Source: CAZDET01 sp964504335 (GTDB taxonomy: Bacteria > Bacteroidota > Bacteroidia > Chitinophagales > Saprospiraceae). From it: a stretch of 64,000 nt of DNA. Shown piece after piece: positions 33,747 to 44,200 of this stretch. The notes beneath the pieces were generated by a model, which saw only the letters and a program-made list of their open reading frames with translations, ran no database searches and was not told the origin of the DNA. The stretch lies in contig CAZDET010000005.1 of the NCBI GenBank assembly GCA_964504335.1, positions 83,745 to 147,744 of the forward strand, written 5' to 3'. The position numbers and the translations under genes were made by a program. The stretch's first letter is position 1; every line of letters starts with the position of its first letter.

Positions 33747-35717
33747 TCACTGCTCCTCAACGACCTGAAACTCCGTGCGCCGATTGCGCGCCCGGCCAGC
33801 CGGAGTATCGTTCGTATCGATGGGTTCCGATTCGCCAAACCCGCGGTAGGTCAGCCGATCTTCGGCCACTCCTTGGGCCACCAAAAAATCGTACACGGCC
33901 GCCGCCCGTTGCTCGCTGAGCAGCTTATTATCTACCTCAGACCCCACATTATCGGTGTGGCCATTGATTTGAATGCGTAGCTCCGGGTAGTCCATCAATA
34001 AGCGGAAAAGGCGGTTCAGTTCGGCCAACGAGACATCGAGCAAGGTAGCCGAACCGGTTTCGAAAAGCACGTTTTTCAGCACAATGGGCTCGCTGTCGAT
34101 GGCCATAGACACTGGTTGCAATTCAATTTCCAGGCGATACGGGTCGCGCTGACTAAAGGTGCCGGATAGGTCGAACTGATCGCTGTAAAACAGATAAGCT
34201 TCCTGGTCGACGGCCAGCGAATAAGTTTTTCCGGAGGGCAGTACGGCCAAAAAGCTCCCGTCCGGGCCGGTGCGCTGCGAAAAAATTGGCTGTTCGGTTG
34301 CCAGATCGAAGACCTCGACTTGCGCATCGATCCGCTCGCCGGTGGTCGCATCGGTAACGGTGGCCTGCACGTAGGTGACTGGCCCCGGACGGTTGGCTTC
34401 GTTGAGGTCAAATACGAAGATATCCGTCGTTCGGCTCCGCCCGCTTTCCGTCCGGTCGCTGGCAAAATAAGCCCGCTTTCCATCGAGCGTAACGACCAGG
34501 CTGTTTTCGGTATTGGATGTATTGATCGGATAGCCGAGATTCACAGGCGTTCCCCAAATTTGCTGATCATCGAGGCGCGTGTAGAAAAGATCGTCTTCTC
34601 CGAGCCCCGGGTGCCCGTCGGAGCTGAAGTAGAGGGTACGGCCATCGGCGTGGAAAAAGGGAAAGCCTTCGTTGGTTTCCGTATTCACGACGGGCCCCAG
34701 GTTGAGGGGAGGTCCCCATTGGCCGTTGCGCTGCCGGGCGCTGGCCCACAAATCCCCACCGCCGATGCCACCGGGGCGGTCGGAGGCAAAAAACAGGAGC
34801 CGCCCGTTGCCGGATAAACTCGGCTGTGTTTCTTTCGCTTTCGAGTTGACATTCGGACCGATGTTGATCGGCTCGGTCCAGCGGCCGTCAATGAGCTTCG
34901 ACTCGTACAAATCGCAACTGCCGTAGCCATCGGGGCGATCGCAGGCGGTGAAGATGAGTACTTTGCCATCGGCGCTTAGCGTCTGAGCCCCTTCGTTGCC
35001 GGGGGTGTTGATGGCCCGAATGGGCTCGGCGGGCGTCCAGCCAACCTCTTCTTCGAAGTAAGAAATGTAGAAATCTTCATTGCGGCGTTCCTGGCGCGTG
35101 AAGACCATTGTGTGCCCGTCGGCCGAGAGACTCGGAAAGTATTCCCAGTGGGGTGTATTGATCGCGTCGCTGAGTCGCTCGGGATTAAAAGGCACCGGGT
35201 TGCTATACAAGCGATCGGCAGTTTCCGCGTGGACGAGTTGGCGCTTGGCGCGCTCCCGGAGCCGGTCGCTCGGGCCGGAACGGCTCAGAAAATCGCGGTA
35301 GTGGTTGGCGGCCTCTGCGTACTTCGCTTGCTGTTGCTCTACTTCCGCAACCGCGAAGTAAACGGTTTCGTCTCGCTCCGGAGCCAGCGCTATCGCCTTT
35401 TCGTAGTCAGATTCGGCACCGGCAAGCTCCCTTCGGTATTCCCGCACCGAGCCCCGTGCCAGCCAGACATCTACATTTACCGGATTGCGTTCGAGAATCC
35501 TGGTGAGCAGGGCCTCGGCAGCCGTGAAATTCTGCCGATTGACGTTTTGCGTGGCTTCTTCGAAGAGATTAGCATCTCTGCGAGAAAGTTGCGTTTTGAT
35601 TTCGTAATCCTGCGCAGTAAGAGCCTGAGAGAAAAGTATACCAAGGGTTATAAAGGAGATAATCCGACAGAGTAGCATAGCAGCAGCGTTGTAGGGCCGC
35701 ATGTATAAACGACGCAC
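33747..35717 (-). CDS. OmpA-family protein with TPR, PD40 propeller and regulatory-like domain
   Basis: 656 residues (alternative ATGs at 35702 and 35678). Signal peptide ending QALTAQ, then TPR-like helices (about 50-170), PD40/WD40-like propeller repeats (about 190-430, for example WEYFPSLSADGHTMVF and GRLLFFASDRPGGIGG), a CarbopepD_reg-like sandwich (about 445-530) and a C-terminal OmpA peptidoglycan-binding domain (about 545-656, INGHTDNVGSEVDNKLLSEQRA). Outer-membrane or periplasmic, cell-wall linked. It shares its architecture with the protein at 38237-40258, which accompanies a T9SS adhesin. No PorP/SprF gene beside it. Confidence 0.88.
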   Translation of the reverse strand: MRRLYMRPYNAAAMLLCRIISFITLGILFSQALTAQDYEIKTQLSRRDANLFEEATQNVNRQNFTAAEALLTRILERNPVNVDVWLARGSVREYRRELAGAESDYEKAIALAPERDETVYFAVAEVEQQQAKYAEAANHYRDFLSRSGPSDRLRERAKRQLVHAETADRLYSNPVPFNPERLSDAINTPHWEYFPSLSADGHTMVFTRQERRNEDFYISYFEEEVGWTPAEPIRAINTPGNEGAQTLSADGKVLIFTACDRPDGYGSCDLYESKLIDGRWTEPINIGPNVNSKAKETQPSLSGNGRLLFFASDRPGGIGGGDLWASARQRNGQWGPPLNLGPVVNTETNEGFPFFHADGRTLYFSSDGHPGLGEDDLFYTRLDDQQIWGTPVNLGYPINTSNTENSLVVTLDGKRAYFASDRTESGRSRTTDIFVFDLNEANRPGPVTYVQATVTDATTGERIDAQVEVFDLATEQPIFSQRTGPDGSFLAVLPSGKTYSLAVDQEAYLFYSDQFDLSGTFSQRDPYRLEIELQPVSMAIDSEPIVLKNVLFETGSATLLDVSLAELNRLFRLLMDYPELRIQINGHTDNVGSEVDNKLLSEQRAAAVYDFLVAQGVAEDRLTYRGFGESEPIDTNDTPAGRARNRRTEFQVVEEQ

Positions 35718-35756
35718 TTACGGTAAAAGTACGATCCACCGAATTAAATTCCCGGC

Positions 35757-36776
35757 TTAGGACAGCGTTTCCAGCAGCTCGACAGCGCGGCGACTTCCCT
35801 TAGTAGCTGCCTTTTTCCAGTCATCCACAAAGGTTTTCTCACCCAACTGACGCGCGGCAATGCCCCGCTGGACAAGGATTTCGGGGTCGGAGGGAGCTTT
35901 GGGATCCGCCTTTGACTGGATGGCTTGCTTGAACGCTTCGTGCGCCTCCTTAGCCTGCCCCAATTCCATCAACGCTTTTCCGTAGTTGTAGGCAATCCGA
36001 CGCTCCCAGTGTACGAGATGGTCGTTGCGCATCCGGCGGCGATTCAGGAAGAATTTGTATTCTTTGATTGCCTCTTCGTATTGCTGCTGTTGCAGAAGGC
36101 AATCCCCCTTCAGGCAGCGAGCCTGCCAGTACATAGATTGGTGAGGGATCGTGTGCCGGATAACCTCGGTGAAATCAGCCGTTGCGGCCTTCCAGTTGCT
36201 CCGGCGCATTTGAATGAGCCCCCGACCGTAGTAGGAACCGGACTGAGAGGTATTAATATCTAAACTCTTGTTGTAATCCTTGATGGCGTCGTCGAACTTC
36301 CCCGAGCGGTAATTGACAAACCCACGGCGCTCGTAAGCCGTCGCATGACGTGCAAAACGATCGATGGCTTCGCTCAGTGCTTCGCGTGCCTCCGATTCTT
36401 TGCCTTCCTGACCGATGAGTTCCCGGCCCCGCAGAAACGCCTGAGTGGCCGAACGATCTCCCTTGGGCTCCAATAAAATGTGCTCTGTTTCTTTCCCCTC
36501 GCGAATCCGCCAAATATTTAAATCACCTGAAACCGCAAACTCCGTAATCTGCTTCAAAAGGTTAACTGAATTCCGCCACTGGCGGTCGGTACAACGCACA
36601 ATCACCCGTGGAATGTCCATCGTAAATTCCTCCGCTTTAAATATTTCTTCCGCATTCAGGAATACCTCACTACGGTAGTAGTTTTCCCGACGGTGTTCGA
36701 ACAACTTAACAACCTGATCAAAGTTCCGGAGGGCCCCAAACTCCAAATGACCGGATATAATAACCTTGTTTTCCAT
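35757..36776 (-). CDS. TPR-repeat protein with unrecognised N-terminal domain
   Basis: 339 residues, cytosolic (no signal peptide). Residues 1-105 form an alpha/beta unit that I do not recognise (IISGHLEFGALRNFDQVVKLF, then FTMDIPRVIVRCTDRQWRNS). From about 125 there are tetratricopeptide repeats (YERRGFVNYRSGKFDDAIKDY; YGRGLIQMRRSNWKAATADF; QARCLKGDCLLQQQQYEEAI). TPRs bind partner proteins. It is followed by the OmpA-PD40 gene after 39 bp, so co-transcription is likely. Function unknown. Confidence 0.78.
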   Translation of the reverse strand: MENKVIISGHLEFGALRNFDQVVKLFEHRRENYYRSEVFLNAEEIFKAEEFTMDIPRVIVRCTDRQWRNSVNLLKQITEFAVSGDLNIWRIREGKETEHILLEPKGDRSATQAFLRGRELIGQEGKESEAREALSEAIDRFARHATAYERRGFVNYRSGKFDDAIKDYNKSLDINTSQSGSYYGRGLIQMRRSNWKAATADFTEVIRHTIPHQSMYWQARCLKGDCLLQQQQYEEAIKEYKFFLNRRRMRNDHLVHWERRIAYNYGKALMELGQAKEAHEAFKQAIQSKADPKAPSDPEILVQRGIAARQLGEKTFVDDWKKAATKGSRRAVELLETLS

Positions 36777-37190
36777 GAGTGGTGATGCTTAAATCGCTTA
36801 TACTTACATACGTAATAAAAAGTTTCCCAACAGGTTGTTCAGACAACCACGAATTATCAGGAAAAGTTTCTTGCACATGGGTTTGGTGGCGACAGACGAC
36901 CGTACAGCACAGATTGCCTGTGATCGTTCGCGTAGGAAATTAACTTGGATTCGATTTGGGACTTTCCTTCAGGTTAGGATGTCAATGAGATACTTCACCT
37001 ACCTGTGAAGTAACTAACCTACTGATCTTCCGTGGAAGCGATGAGAGTCCTCTTGAATTGGCCTTCCCGTTGGTAATCTTGACCTTATCTAAGGTAAATA
37101 GCTGTTTGCTTGCCAGGGTTTTCCAGGGCTACAAAGATCGAAGCTTTAGGTCGGAAATGCAAGGTTAAGGGAATATAAATGTCCGATTAC
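36777..37190. other. Gene-free stretch of 414 bp rich in perfect inverted repeats
   Basis: No coding region found. Inverted repeats: GGTTGT-TCAG-ACAACC (36833-36848); a nested pair with outer AGGTTAG/CTAACCT (36971-36977/37014-37020) and inner ACTTCAC/GTGAAGT (36992-36998/37005-37011); CTTCC-GT-GGAAG (37027-37038); ACCTTA-TC-TAAGGT (37082-37095). It separates the TPR gene start from the radical SAM gene end. No T-tract or promoter consensus was recognised. Confidence 0.55.
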
Positions 37191-38228
37191 TTAAATTTTT
37201 GCACCAACCCACACTTTACACCCCTCGGAGCAGTTGGTGCAGATGTCGATCGTGTGGCGCCCTTCCTGGATGCGCCGCTGAAACGCGTGCCTGCGCGCAC
37301 CGTGCCAAACGGCGTGTAGCGAAGTCTGCTTCAAATCTCCGAGGGGGTGCCTGACATCCTTGTCGAAACAGCAGGGCGCCACCTGCCCGTCCCAGGTGAT
37401 GACGCAGGCGTGCCAGGATTTCCAACAACGATTCAGCAACCGGTATTTGAGGGCATAAGTCCCGTTGCTCAACCGGCGGTAGCGCGCGTAGCGCGGATTC
37501 TCGGGCAGGAGTGGATGGCCGTTTCGGTAGTCGTAGAGCTGTGCCGTTTTGTACACTACTTCATCCACTCCGATTTCGCGTGCCAGCGATTGTATTTCCC
37601 CCAGCTGATGCTCGTTGGGGCGAACGACCAGGGTTTGAAAAACCACGTGGGGCGTAGCAGATCGCAGGTGGCGTTTCCAGCGCACCACGTTTTTAGCGCC
37701 CTGTACGACGTTTTCCAGCGAGCCCCCAATTCGGTACTGTTGATAGGTTTCCTGCGTGCTTCCATCTACCGAAATGATCAGGCGGTCGAGGCCGCTTTCT
37801 ACGGTGGCCCGGGCGGCTGCGTCGTTGAGGAAGTGCCCATTCGTGGAGGTGATAGTATAAATGCCGCGGTCGGTAGCGTAGCGCACCATGGAGAGGAACT
37901 CCGGGTGGAGGTAAGGCTCGCCCTGGAAATAAAAAATCAGATAGAGCAATCGATCGGCGACATCGTCGATGGTGGCTCGGAAAAAGTCGGTCTGCAACTT
38001 TCCCGTCGGTCGACTAAACTGGCGGAGGCCGCTTGGGCATTCGGGGCACCGGAGGTTGCAGGCAGTGGTTGGCTCGATGGCAACGGTTACGGGCATCCCC
38101 CACACCCGGGGTTCACCGGTGAGGCGAAAACGGTAATAGGAAAGCAGCACTTGACAAAGATTCCAAACGCGCTTCCAGGTGAGTTTACTCAGAAAGTTCA
38201 GCACGTCCTGGAGATGGAACTTGGGCAT
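37191..38228 (-). CDS. Radical SAM / SPASM domain protein
   Basis: 345 residues from ATG 38228 (MPKFHLQDVL); the open frame to 38348 would run into the preceding gene. The 4Fe-4S/SAM motif is TACNLRCPEC (CxxxCxxC, around residues 54-63). The C-terminal SPASM region has Cys in HACVITWDGQVAPCCFD and CTNCSEGC, binding auxiliary clusters. The family includes peptide- and protein-modifying enzymes, and membrane-lipid or glycan enzymes; the substrate is not predictable here. It begins 8 bp after the stop of the OmpA gene in the adhesin-PorP/SprF-OmpA operon, so it is probably the last gene of that operon. Confidence 0.88.
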   Translation of the reverse strand: MPKFHLQDVLNFLSKLTWKRVWNLCQVLLSYYRFRLTGEPRVWGMPVTVAIEPTTACNLRCPECPSGLRQFSRPTGKLQTDFFRATIDDVADRLLYLIFYFQGEPYLHPEFLSMVRYATDRGIYTITSTNGHFLNDAAARATVESGLDRLIISVDGSTQETYQQYRIGGSLENVVQGAKNVVRWKRHLRSATPHVVFQTLVVRPNEHQLGEIQSLAREIGVDEVVYKTAQLYDYRNGHPLLPENPRYARYRRLSNGTYALKYRLLNRCWKSWHACVITWDGQVAPCCFDKDVRHPLGDLKQTSLHAVWHGARRHAFQRRIQEGRHTIDICTNCSEGCKVWVGAKI

Positions 38229-38236
38229 GCGGCAAG

Positions 38237-40258
38237 TTAGTCTTTCGGAAGGGGAATACCGCGGCTTAGCTGCATTTCGATATCCTCGTCGATGGAGAGA
38301 ATTTTCGCCTCCGTCCGTCGGTTCACGGCGTGTTGCGCTTCGGTACACTGGACGCCGTCGCGGCAGTCGTTTTTCAACAGGGCTTCGCCGTATCCGACGG
38401 CATTGATGCGATTGGGAGCAATGCCGCGTTGCACCAGCCAGTTTTTCGCGGATTCCGCCCGCTTCAGGCTGAGGGTCAGATTTTCGCCGGCATCTCCCCG
38501 GCTATCCGTATGGGCGCTCAATTCGATGGTAATACTCGGGAACCGTTCCAGGATCTGCAACAGGGATTCCAGATCGCGCGACTCGCCCTTGCGGATGTAG
38601 GATTTCGCGTAGTCGTATTCGATATCCGGCAGCGTGATGATGGTACCCATCGGCAGGGGTTCGCGGATGACTGCTTCCGACTCGGCGTGCATGATGATGG
38701 TGGCATCCAGTGACCGGCTGCCCCGGATTCGAATAGTCGACACGGTCGACGTGCCTTCGCTGTAACCTTCTTTGAAGGCCCGTATGTCGTACTCGCAGCC
38801 CAGTTCCAGGCAAACGGTGAACTGACCGTTTAAATCCGCAACCAATTCTTCCTGCCGGCTGGTGCACTTGTTGAAGATAGTCACCCGTCCACCCGGTACC
38901 GGCGAGTTGTATTGCTCCGACAGGAGCTGCCCGTCCAGGTTGACGCAGTTGCTGGGCTGCATGATGATTTCCAGGGGGATGTTCGTTCCGCTGGTGGTCG
39001 TCTGGAATGGCAACATGACCGTCTGATATCCCTCTTTCGTGACGAGCAGGACATATCGTTTGGCGGGGCTTACATTTATGAACGTCTCCCCGTTGCGATC
39101 GGTATTAACCGTCGGAATATCCATCGCGTCGGGTGGCTTCATCTGGATGCCAAAGGTCATTTCATTGCGATCGGACGATTCCGATTTCATTACCAGATCG
39201 TAGAGCGATTTATCTACCGGAATGCCTTCAGAGTTGAGTTCGTAGAATTTAACGGACGCACCGGTGATGCGGCGGGAGGTCGATTTTTCGTATACCGTTA
39301 CCCGCGGCTTTAATTCGGGACTCACCTCGATACCCTTCAAGCCGTCGGGGGCGTGAAACAGGTAGATATCATCCTTTCCGTATCCGCCCGGCCGGTCGGA
39401 GGTGAAGTAACCGCGTAGCGCATTCGGTTGGAGGACAATCCCCAGATCGTCGGCCGGCGAGCAGAACGGGGGCCCCATATTGAGGACCGGACTACGACCG
39501 CGGACGCTCAAATCGACCATAAACAGATCGAGTTTACCCTCGCCCGGATGCCCGTCGGAAGAAAAGAACAGGATGCCACTTTCGTGCATGAAGGGAAATG
39601 CCTCGTTGCGGGAAGTATTGATATCGGGCCCCAGGTTAATGGGTTGCGACCATCCGCCCCCCTGGAGCTCGACCATGTACAGATCGAGCCCTCCGTAGCC
39701 TCCCGGTTTATTGGAGGCGAAGAAGAGCCGCTGGCCATCCGCCGACAGCGAGGGGTGCAGGCAGCTGTACTCATCGCTATTGAAGCTCAATTCCTGGGCG
39801 GGACTCCAATCGTACGGGCCCCGGCGCGATTCGTAGATCTTTAATCCGACCTGCCCTTTATTATCGGAGCGGCGCACTCCATTTCGCAAATTCGTACGGG
39901 TGAAGAAAATGCGTGTCCCGTCGCGATTGAACGAAACCGGCCCTTCGTGGTAGGCACTGTTGAGTTGCATAGAAAACGGCTGTGGTTTTCCCGGCAATCC
40001 CATCGGATCGAACTCGGCGTAGAACAACTCGAAGTAGGTCTCCCCGGTCTCCGGGTTGATGGGGCCATTTTTGAACCGGGAAACGTACACCAGGCCATTG
40101 CTGTAGATGGCCGGGCAGAATTCCATGTCGGCGGTATTCACCCGACTGGCATTGTACAACTGAACTGCCTGAGTAGGCGGAGCGGCGTAGTAATCCACTT
40201 GCCCAAACAGTGCTACCCCAAGCACCATCAACCATCCTACGAGCAGTTCTTTACGCAT
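38237..40258 (-). CDS. OmpA-family protein with PD40 propeller, partner of T9SS adhesin/PorP
   Basis: 673 residues. Signal peptide (LLVGWLMVLGVALFGQ), PD40 propeller repeats from about 45 to 310 (NRDGTRIFFTRTNL, LHPSLSADGQRLFFASNK, PFMHESGILFFSSDGHPG, GYFTSDRPGGYGKDDIY), two regulatory-like beta-sandwiches (about 315-420 and 435-530) and an OmpA domain (about 550-660, IELSAHTDSRGDAGENLTLS). Outer-membrane/periplasmic and peptidoglycan-binding. Starts 3 bp after the PorP/SprF stop, so it is the third gene of the operon; such OmpA proteins regularly accompany PorP/SprF and T9SS type B substrates in Bacteroidota. Confidence 0.9.
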   Translation of the reverse strand: MRKELLVGWLMVLGVALFGQVDYYAAPPTQAVQLYNASRVNTADMEFCPAIYSNGLVYVSRFKNGPINPETGETYFELFYAEFDPMGLPGKPQPFSMQLNSAYHEGPVSFNRDGTRIFFTRTNLRNGVRRSDNKGQVGLKIYESRRGPYDWSPAQELSFNSDEYSCLHPSLSADGQRLFFASNKPGGYGGLDLYMVELQGGGWSQPINLGPDINTSRNEAFPFMHESGILFFSSDGHPGEGKLDLFMVDLSVRGRSPVLNMGPPFCSPADDLGIVLQPNALRGYFTSDRPGGYGKDDIYLFHAPDGLKGIEVSPELKPRVTVYEKSTSRRITGASVKFYELNSEGIPVDKSLYDLVMKSESSDRNEMTFGIQMKPPDAMDIPTVNTDRNGETFINVSPAKRYVLLVTKEGYQTVMLPFQTTTSGTNIPLEIIMQPSNCVNLDGQLLSEQYNSPVPGGRVTIFNKCTSRQEELVADLNGQFTVCLELGCEYDIRAFKEGYSEGTSTVSTIRIRGSRSLDATIIMHAESEAVIREPLPMGTIITLPDIEYDYAKSYIRKGESRDLESLLQILERFPSITIELSAHTDSRGDAGENLTLSLKRAESAKNWLVQRGIAPNRINAVGYGEALLKNDCRDGVQCTEAQHAVNRRTEAKILSIDEDIEMQLSRGIPLPKD

Positions 40259-40261
40259 ATC

Positions 40262-41236
40262 CTATTGATTTTCTTCCATTCCAGGAAAAAACCGCGGGCT
40301 TTCAATGGTATCCCCCTGAGACTTTCCGCCAATCGCGTAGCGGATCAACGCCTCGATACTACCGTTTTGGTATGACCGGAATTCGGATAGTACCAAATCG
40401 TAGGCCAATCCGAATCGCCAATTCTCACTCACATCAATGGCGGCCAGTATGCTGGCACTTTCGCCGATACCGGATTCGGAACTACCTCCGATCCGATAAG
40501 ATAAGCCGGTGTACACCTTGTCGTTGAAAATCAAGGTCGCGTTGACATCCGCATCGAAGGGTGCTCCGCTTACAAATTTCAACAAGGCCTGTGGCTGTAT
40601 TTTAACCTTTTCATCGATGGGTAGCGTCATTCCGCCCATCAAATAAAAGTGGCGGATTTCACGGCTGATCACCATTCCTTCATCCGACAGATCGATGTTG
40701 TTTTCCAGAAGGCGCGGTACGCTGAAACCCACGAAAAACTGCTGGTTGCTGTAGTACAGGCCCCCTCCGAAATTCGCCACGTACTTCGACTGCAACCCCG
40801 CAGGGATGGCTTCGTCGAGGGAGATGGCCTCAATGGGGCGCGCTTCGTCGAAATTGACCCGCAACAACCGTACGGAGGTGCTGACGCCGATCCCCAGTCG
40901 GCCACCGACTCCCATATTCAGCCGGTAGGCATAATTGCCCGTCATGGTATACTGCTCGGAAAGGCCGATACTGCTTCGCGAAATTTGCCCCCCCAGACCG
41001 ATGCCCGTGCTGGAAAGCGGCATGTTGAACGCAAGCATCTGAGCGGAGGGCGCATCTTCCAAGCCGAGGTATTGCTGCCGCACCAGCGCCGTAAATGTGC
41101 CCGTTTCCAGCTCGCCGGCGAAGGCAGGATTGTATCCCATTTTGTTGTGCATAAAATGGGTAAACTGGTCATCCTGCTGAGCAAACAGTACTCCGCTTAT
41201 AAATATACATATAAATAATGATGTATAGCGTACCAT
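40262..41236 (-). CDS. PorP/SprF family type IX secretion membrane protein
   Basis: 324 residues. Signal peptide (SLFICIFISGVLFAQ), then the family opening QDDQFTHFMHNKMGYNPAFAG, which is diagnostic for PorP/SprF, followed by a 14-strand-like outer-membrane barrel (QTRxx-type alternating strands, GIGLGGQISRSSIGLSEQYT, WRFGLAYDLVLSEFRSY). SprF-type proteins anchor or assist surface display of the T9SS type B substrate encoded beside them; here that is the 2376-residue protein directly upstream (4-bp gap). Confidence 0.93.
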   Translation of the reverse strand: MVRYTSLFICIFISGVLFAQQDDQFTHFMHNKMGYNPAFAGELETGTFTALVRQQYLGLEDAPSAQMLAFNMPLSSTGIGLGGQISRSSIGLSEQYTMTGNYAYRLNMGVGGRLGIGVSTSVRLLRVNFDEARPIEAISLDEAIPAGLQSKYVANFGGGLYYSNQQFFVGFSVPRLLENNIDLSDEGMVISREIRHFYLMGGMTLPIDEKVKIQPQALLKFVSGAPFDADVNATLIFNDKVYTGLSYRIGGSSESGIGESASILAAIDVSENWRFGLAYDLVLSEFRSYQNGSIEALIRYAIGGKSQGDTIESPRFFPGMEENQ

Positions 41237-41240
41237 AATT

Positions 41241-44200
41241 TTAGCGTTGAATCATTACGGAGCCGGTTGCCGGCTCGGAGCCGTCTCCAAACTCGACGAT
41301 GTAGAAGTAGGTATCAGCGGGAAGTTCTTCTCCGGAATACGTCCCTGACCAGTCTCCCTCGTAGGGGACCGGCGAACGGTAGACTTCGTCGCCCCACCGA
41401 TTGATGACGATCACCTGGCTGTTGGGATACGCCTGCACATCGAGGAGGCAGGGCACGACGAAGAAATCGTTTACTCCGTCATTGTTAGGAGTAAAAATAT
41501 TCGGTGGAATACAAGCGGCATCGCCCCCGATTTGGAAGCGGATACTGCCGGTAACTTCCGGGCAACCCGCACTCAGCACGGAATAGGTCATTTCTGCCGG
41601 ACCGACATAATTGCCCGGAGGCCGGTACGTAATCAACCCATTCTTATTGACCTCCGCACTACCGAGGCTGGGAGCCAGCGCAATCCCCACGGTACTCCCC
41701 TCGGACAGTAGGTCATTGACCAGTGGGTTAAACTCGATCTCCTCTCCGAATGGCACCACGATGTCATCTGTCACCGTTTGGCTTGGTACTTTGTAGATGA
41801 TTTCTACGGTATCGCTCGACTGCGCACCGCAGACGCCCTCGTCAATGGTCCATACGAACCCATTGCTGCCGGGTTGCAGATTCTCCACGGAAGTTGCCGG
41901 ATCATCGGTATCGAGGATGGTAGCCGATGAGTTGAGCAACGTCCAAAGGCCCCGGCTTCCCACGGTGGGTTCTTCTGCCTGGAGCATCGTAAATCCATCC
42001 GTATTACAAACGATCTGATCCGGCCCGGCGTTAGGCAGCGGATCGCTGATATTGACTAGCATACAATCGCGGCTCGTACCACAGACTCCTTCCACCAACC
42101 AGTCGAAGGAATAGACATTATCCGGCACCAGGCCCGTAACGATCGTAGAAGGATCGGAGGCATCGGCAATCTCGACGCCCAATATTTCCTGCGCCAGGGG
42201 CTGCACCCAGCGCCCGACACTTCCCTCGTTCATCACGGGTGTGGCACCCAGCATCACCATCTCATCGTCGCAGGCCAGAATATTGTCGCCGGCCATTGCC
42301 GTCTCTCCCTGGGTGACACGCAGGGTCAGGGTATCCGAAGAATAATTGCGGCAAGCCCCGTTGGAGAGCGTCCAGGCCAATTGGTAGGGCCCTTCGTCAA
42401 TGAGTAAGTTGCTCAGCACCGCCAGTGGCGAGGTCGGATTTGACAATGTTGCTTCTACGCCCTGGTTCAGTAGGGCCCACTGGCCGCTGCCCTCGGTGGG
42501 AGCCTGAGCGGCCAGCGAGTAGTTGCCGGCGCACACGGTGGTGTCCATACCGGCAAATGCGGCATTGTCCGGAATATCGTCGAGGCGCACCGCCACGGGA
42601 TCGGAGAGTAGAGATTCACAACCGTCTACTGTCGTTCGGGCGTAGAAATTATAGCTTTGCCCCCCATCGAATTCCGAAAAATCATCGATGACGAATGTGA
42701 ATTCGTCTGTGCTATTTCCGATGGGGGTTTGTCCGTTGCCGGTAAACCAGCGGAAGGAAGCCCTTTCCAGTGGTACCACGGAGTTGATGCCCAGGATGAG
42801 GCTGGCATCCGTCGAATCGATACAAACCGGCCCGCTAGACACTACCATAGGCGGGTCGGGCCGCTCCTTGACATTAACGCTAACGGAGACGGTATCAGAG
42901 ACACAGCCGTTTACCGATGCCACTACATCGTAATCGCCGATGTACAACTCCGGATCGGCATTCTGAATAATCGGATTGCGCAGCCCGGAGGTGAAGGCGC
43001 TTGGCCCAAACCATTCGTAGGAGGCATCGGCCAATTCTGTGGCACTCAACTGGATGACATCGCCTTCGCATACCGACGTGGTGGCCTGCGCTTCAATTAT
43101 GGGGACGCTGAAGACCTGAATGTTTCGTGGAATCGACAGCGGCGAGGCACATCCGGCGCGCACCACCTGTACCCGGTAGTTGCCGTTGTTTCCGGGGCCG
43201 GCCCCGGAAATCTGGAGGGAGTTGATGGTCGTTGGGATGGTACTTCCGTTCGGCAGGGTCCAGAAATAAGTGAGGTCATTACCAGTATACTCCGTCGTCG
43301 TGAGCGTGTAGGTGCCACCGAAGCAGAAGGCCGATTCGTTGCTCACCGTGCTCGGAATGGCCGGTTGCGGCGGCGTGAAGCTCAGGTCGAGTGTGTAATT
43401 GAACACTTCCGAGGGGCAGCCCTCTCCGTTGAAAACCTGCAGTGAGTAATTACCGCTGGCAGCAGCCGTAGCATTGGGGATGGTGAGGTTGGAGCCGTTG
43501 CCACTGCCGCCCGGCCCGGTCCATTGGTAGGTGTACGACCCGTCGTCGAGCGGGAAGATCACTGCGGAAAGTGTGACGTCTACATCCCCGTTCAGACAGG
43601 CCGGGGCATTGGAACTAACACTGTTGATACGCACCCGATCCAATACCTCAATGTCGATATTTGCCGTATCGCGGCAACCTGCCGGCGACGTGACGACCAA
43701 CTCGTACCTGCCTGCCCGGCTCTCCGAAGCATTGCGAATGATGGGGGAGGCTTGCAAACTAGTGAAGGCAGCCGGCCCCGACCACAGGTAGCTCGAGCCG
43801 GAAATGGTGCTCGTCCCTTCCAGTACAAACTCCCCACCCGAGCAGATCGGATTGGTCAGCGTTTGGGCAGTCGCTACGGGATTGGGATTGACTACCACGG
43901 TAGTGGCATTGGACACCCGCGAATCGCAACCGTTACTCGTGACGAAAAGCTGCCAATTTCCACCACTCTGAGCGGTCGCACCTTCTACCGTGAAACTCGG
44001 AATATTGGTAACAAAGTCCTGCCCGTTGGGTGCCAGCCAGTGATAGGCAGCCGCTCCGGTAGCGGAAGAACTCAACTGTAATTCATCGCCCTGACAAATC
44101 GGACCGTTATTGCTGATATTCGGTCGATCCGGCAGCGGTTTTACGCTCACCAATATCGAATCGGGATCGGACAAACAGCTACCGCGCTGCAACTGCACGT

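Noticed and set aside
33744..33749. Abutting stop codons of DUF58 and the convergent OmpA gene as a special element
   Set aside because: Simple tight packing; no hairpin or motif at the junction.
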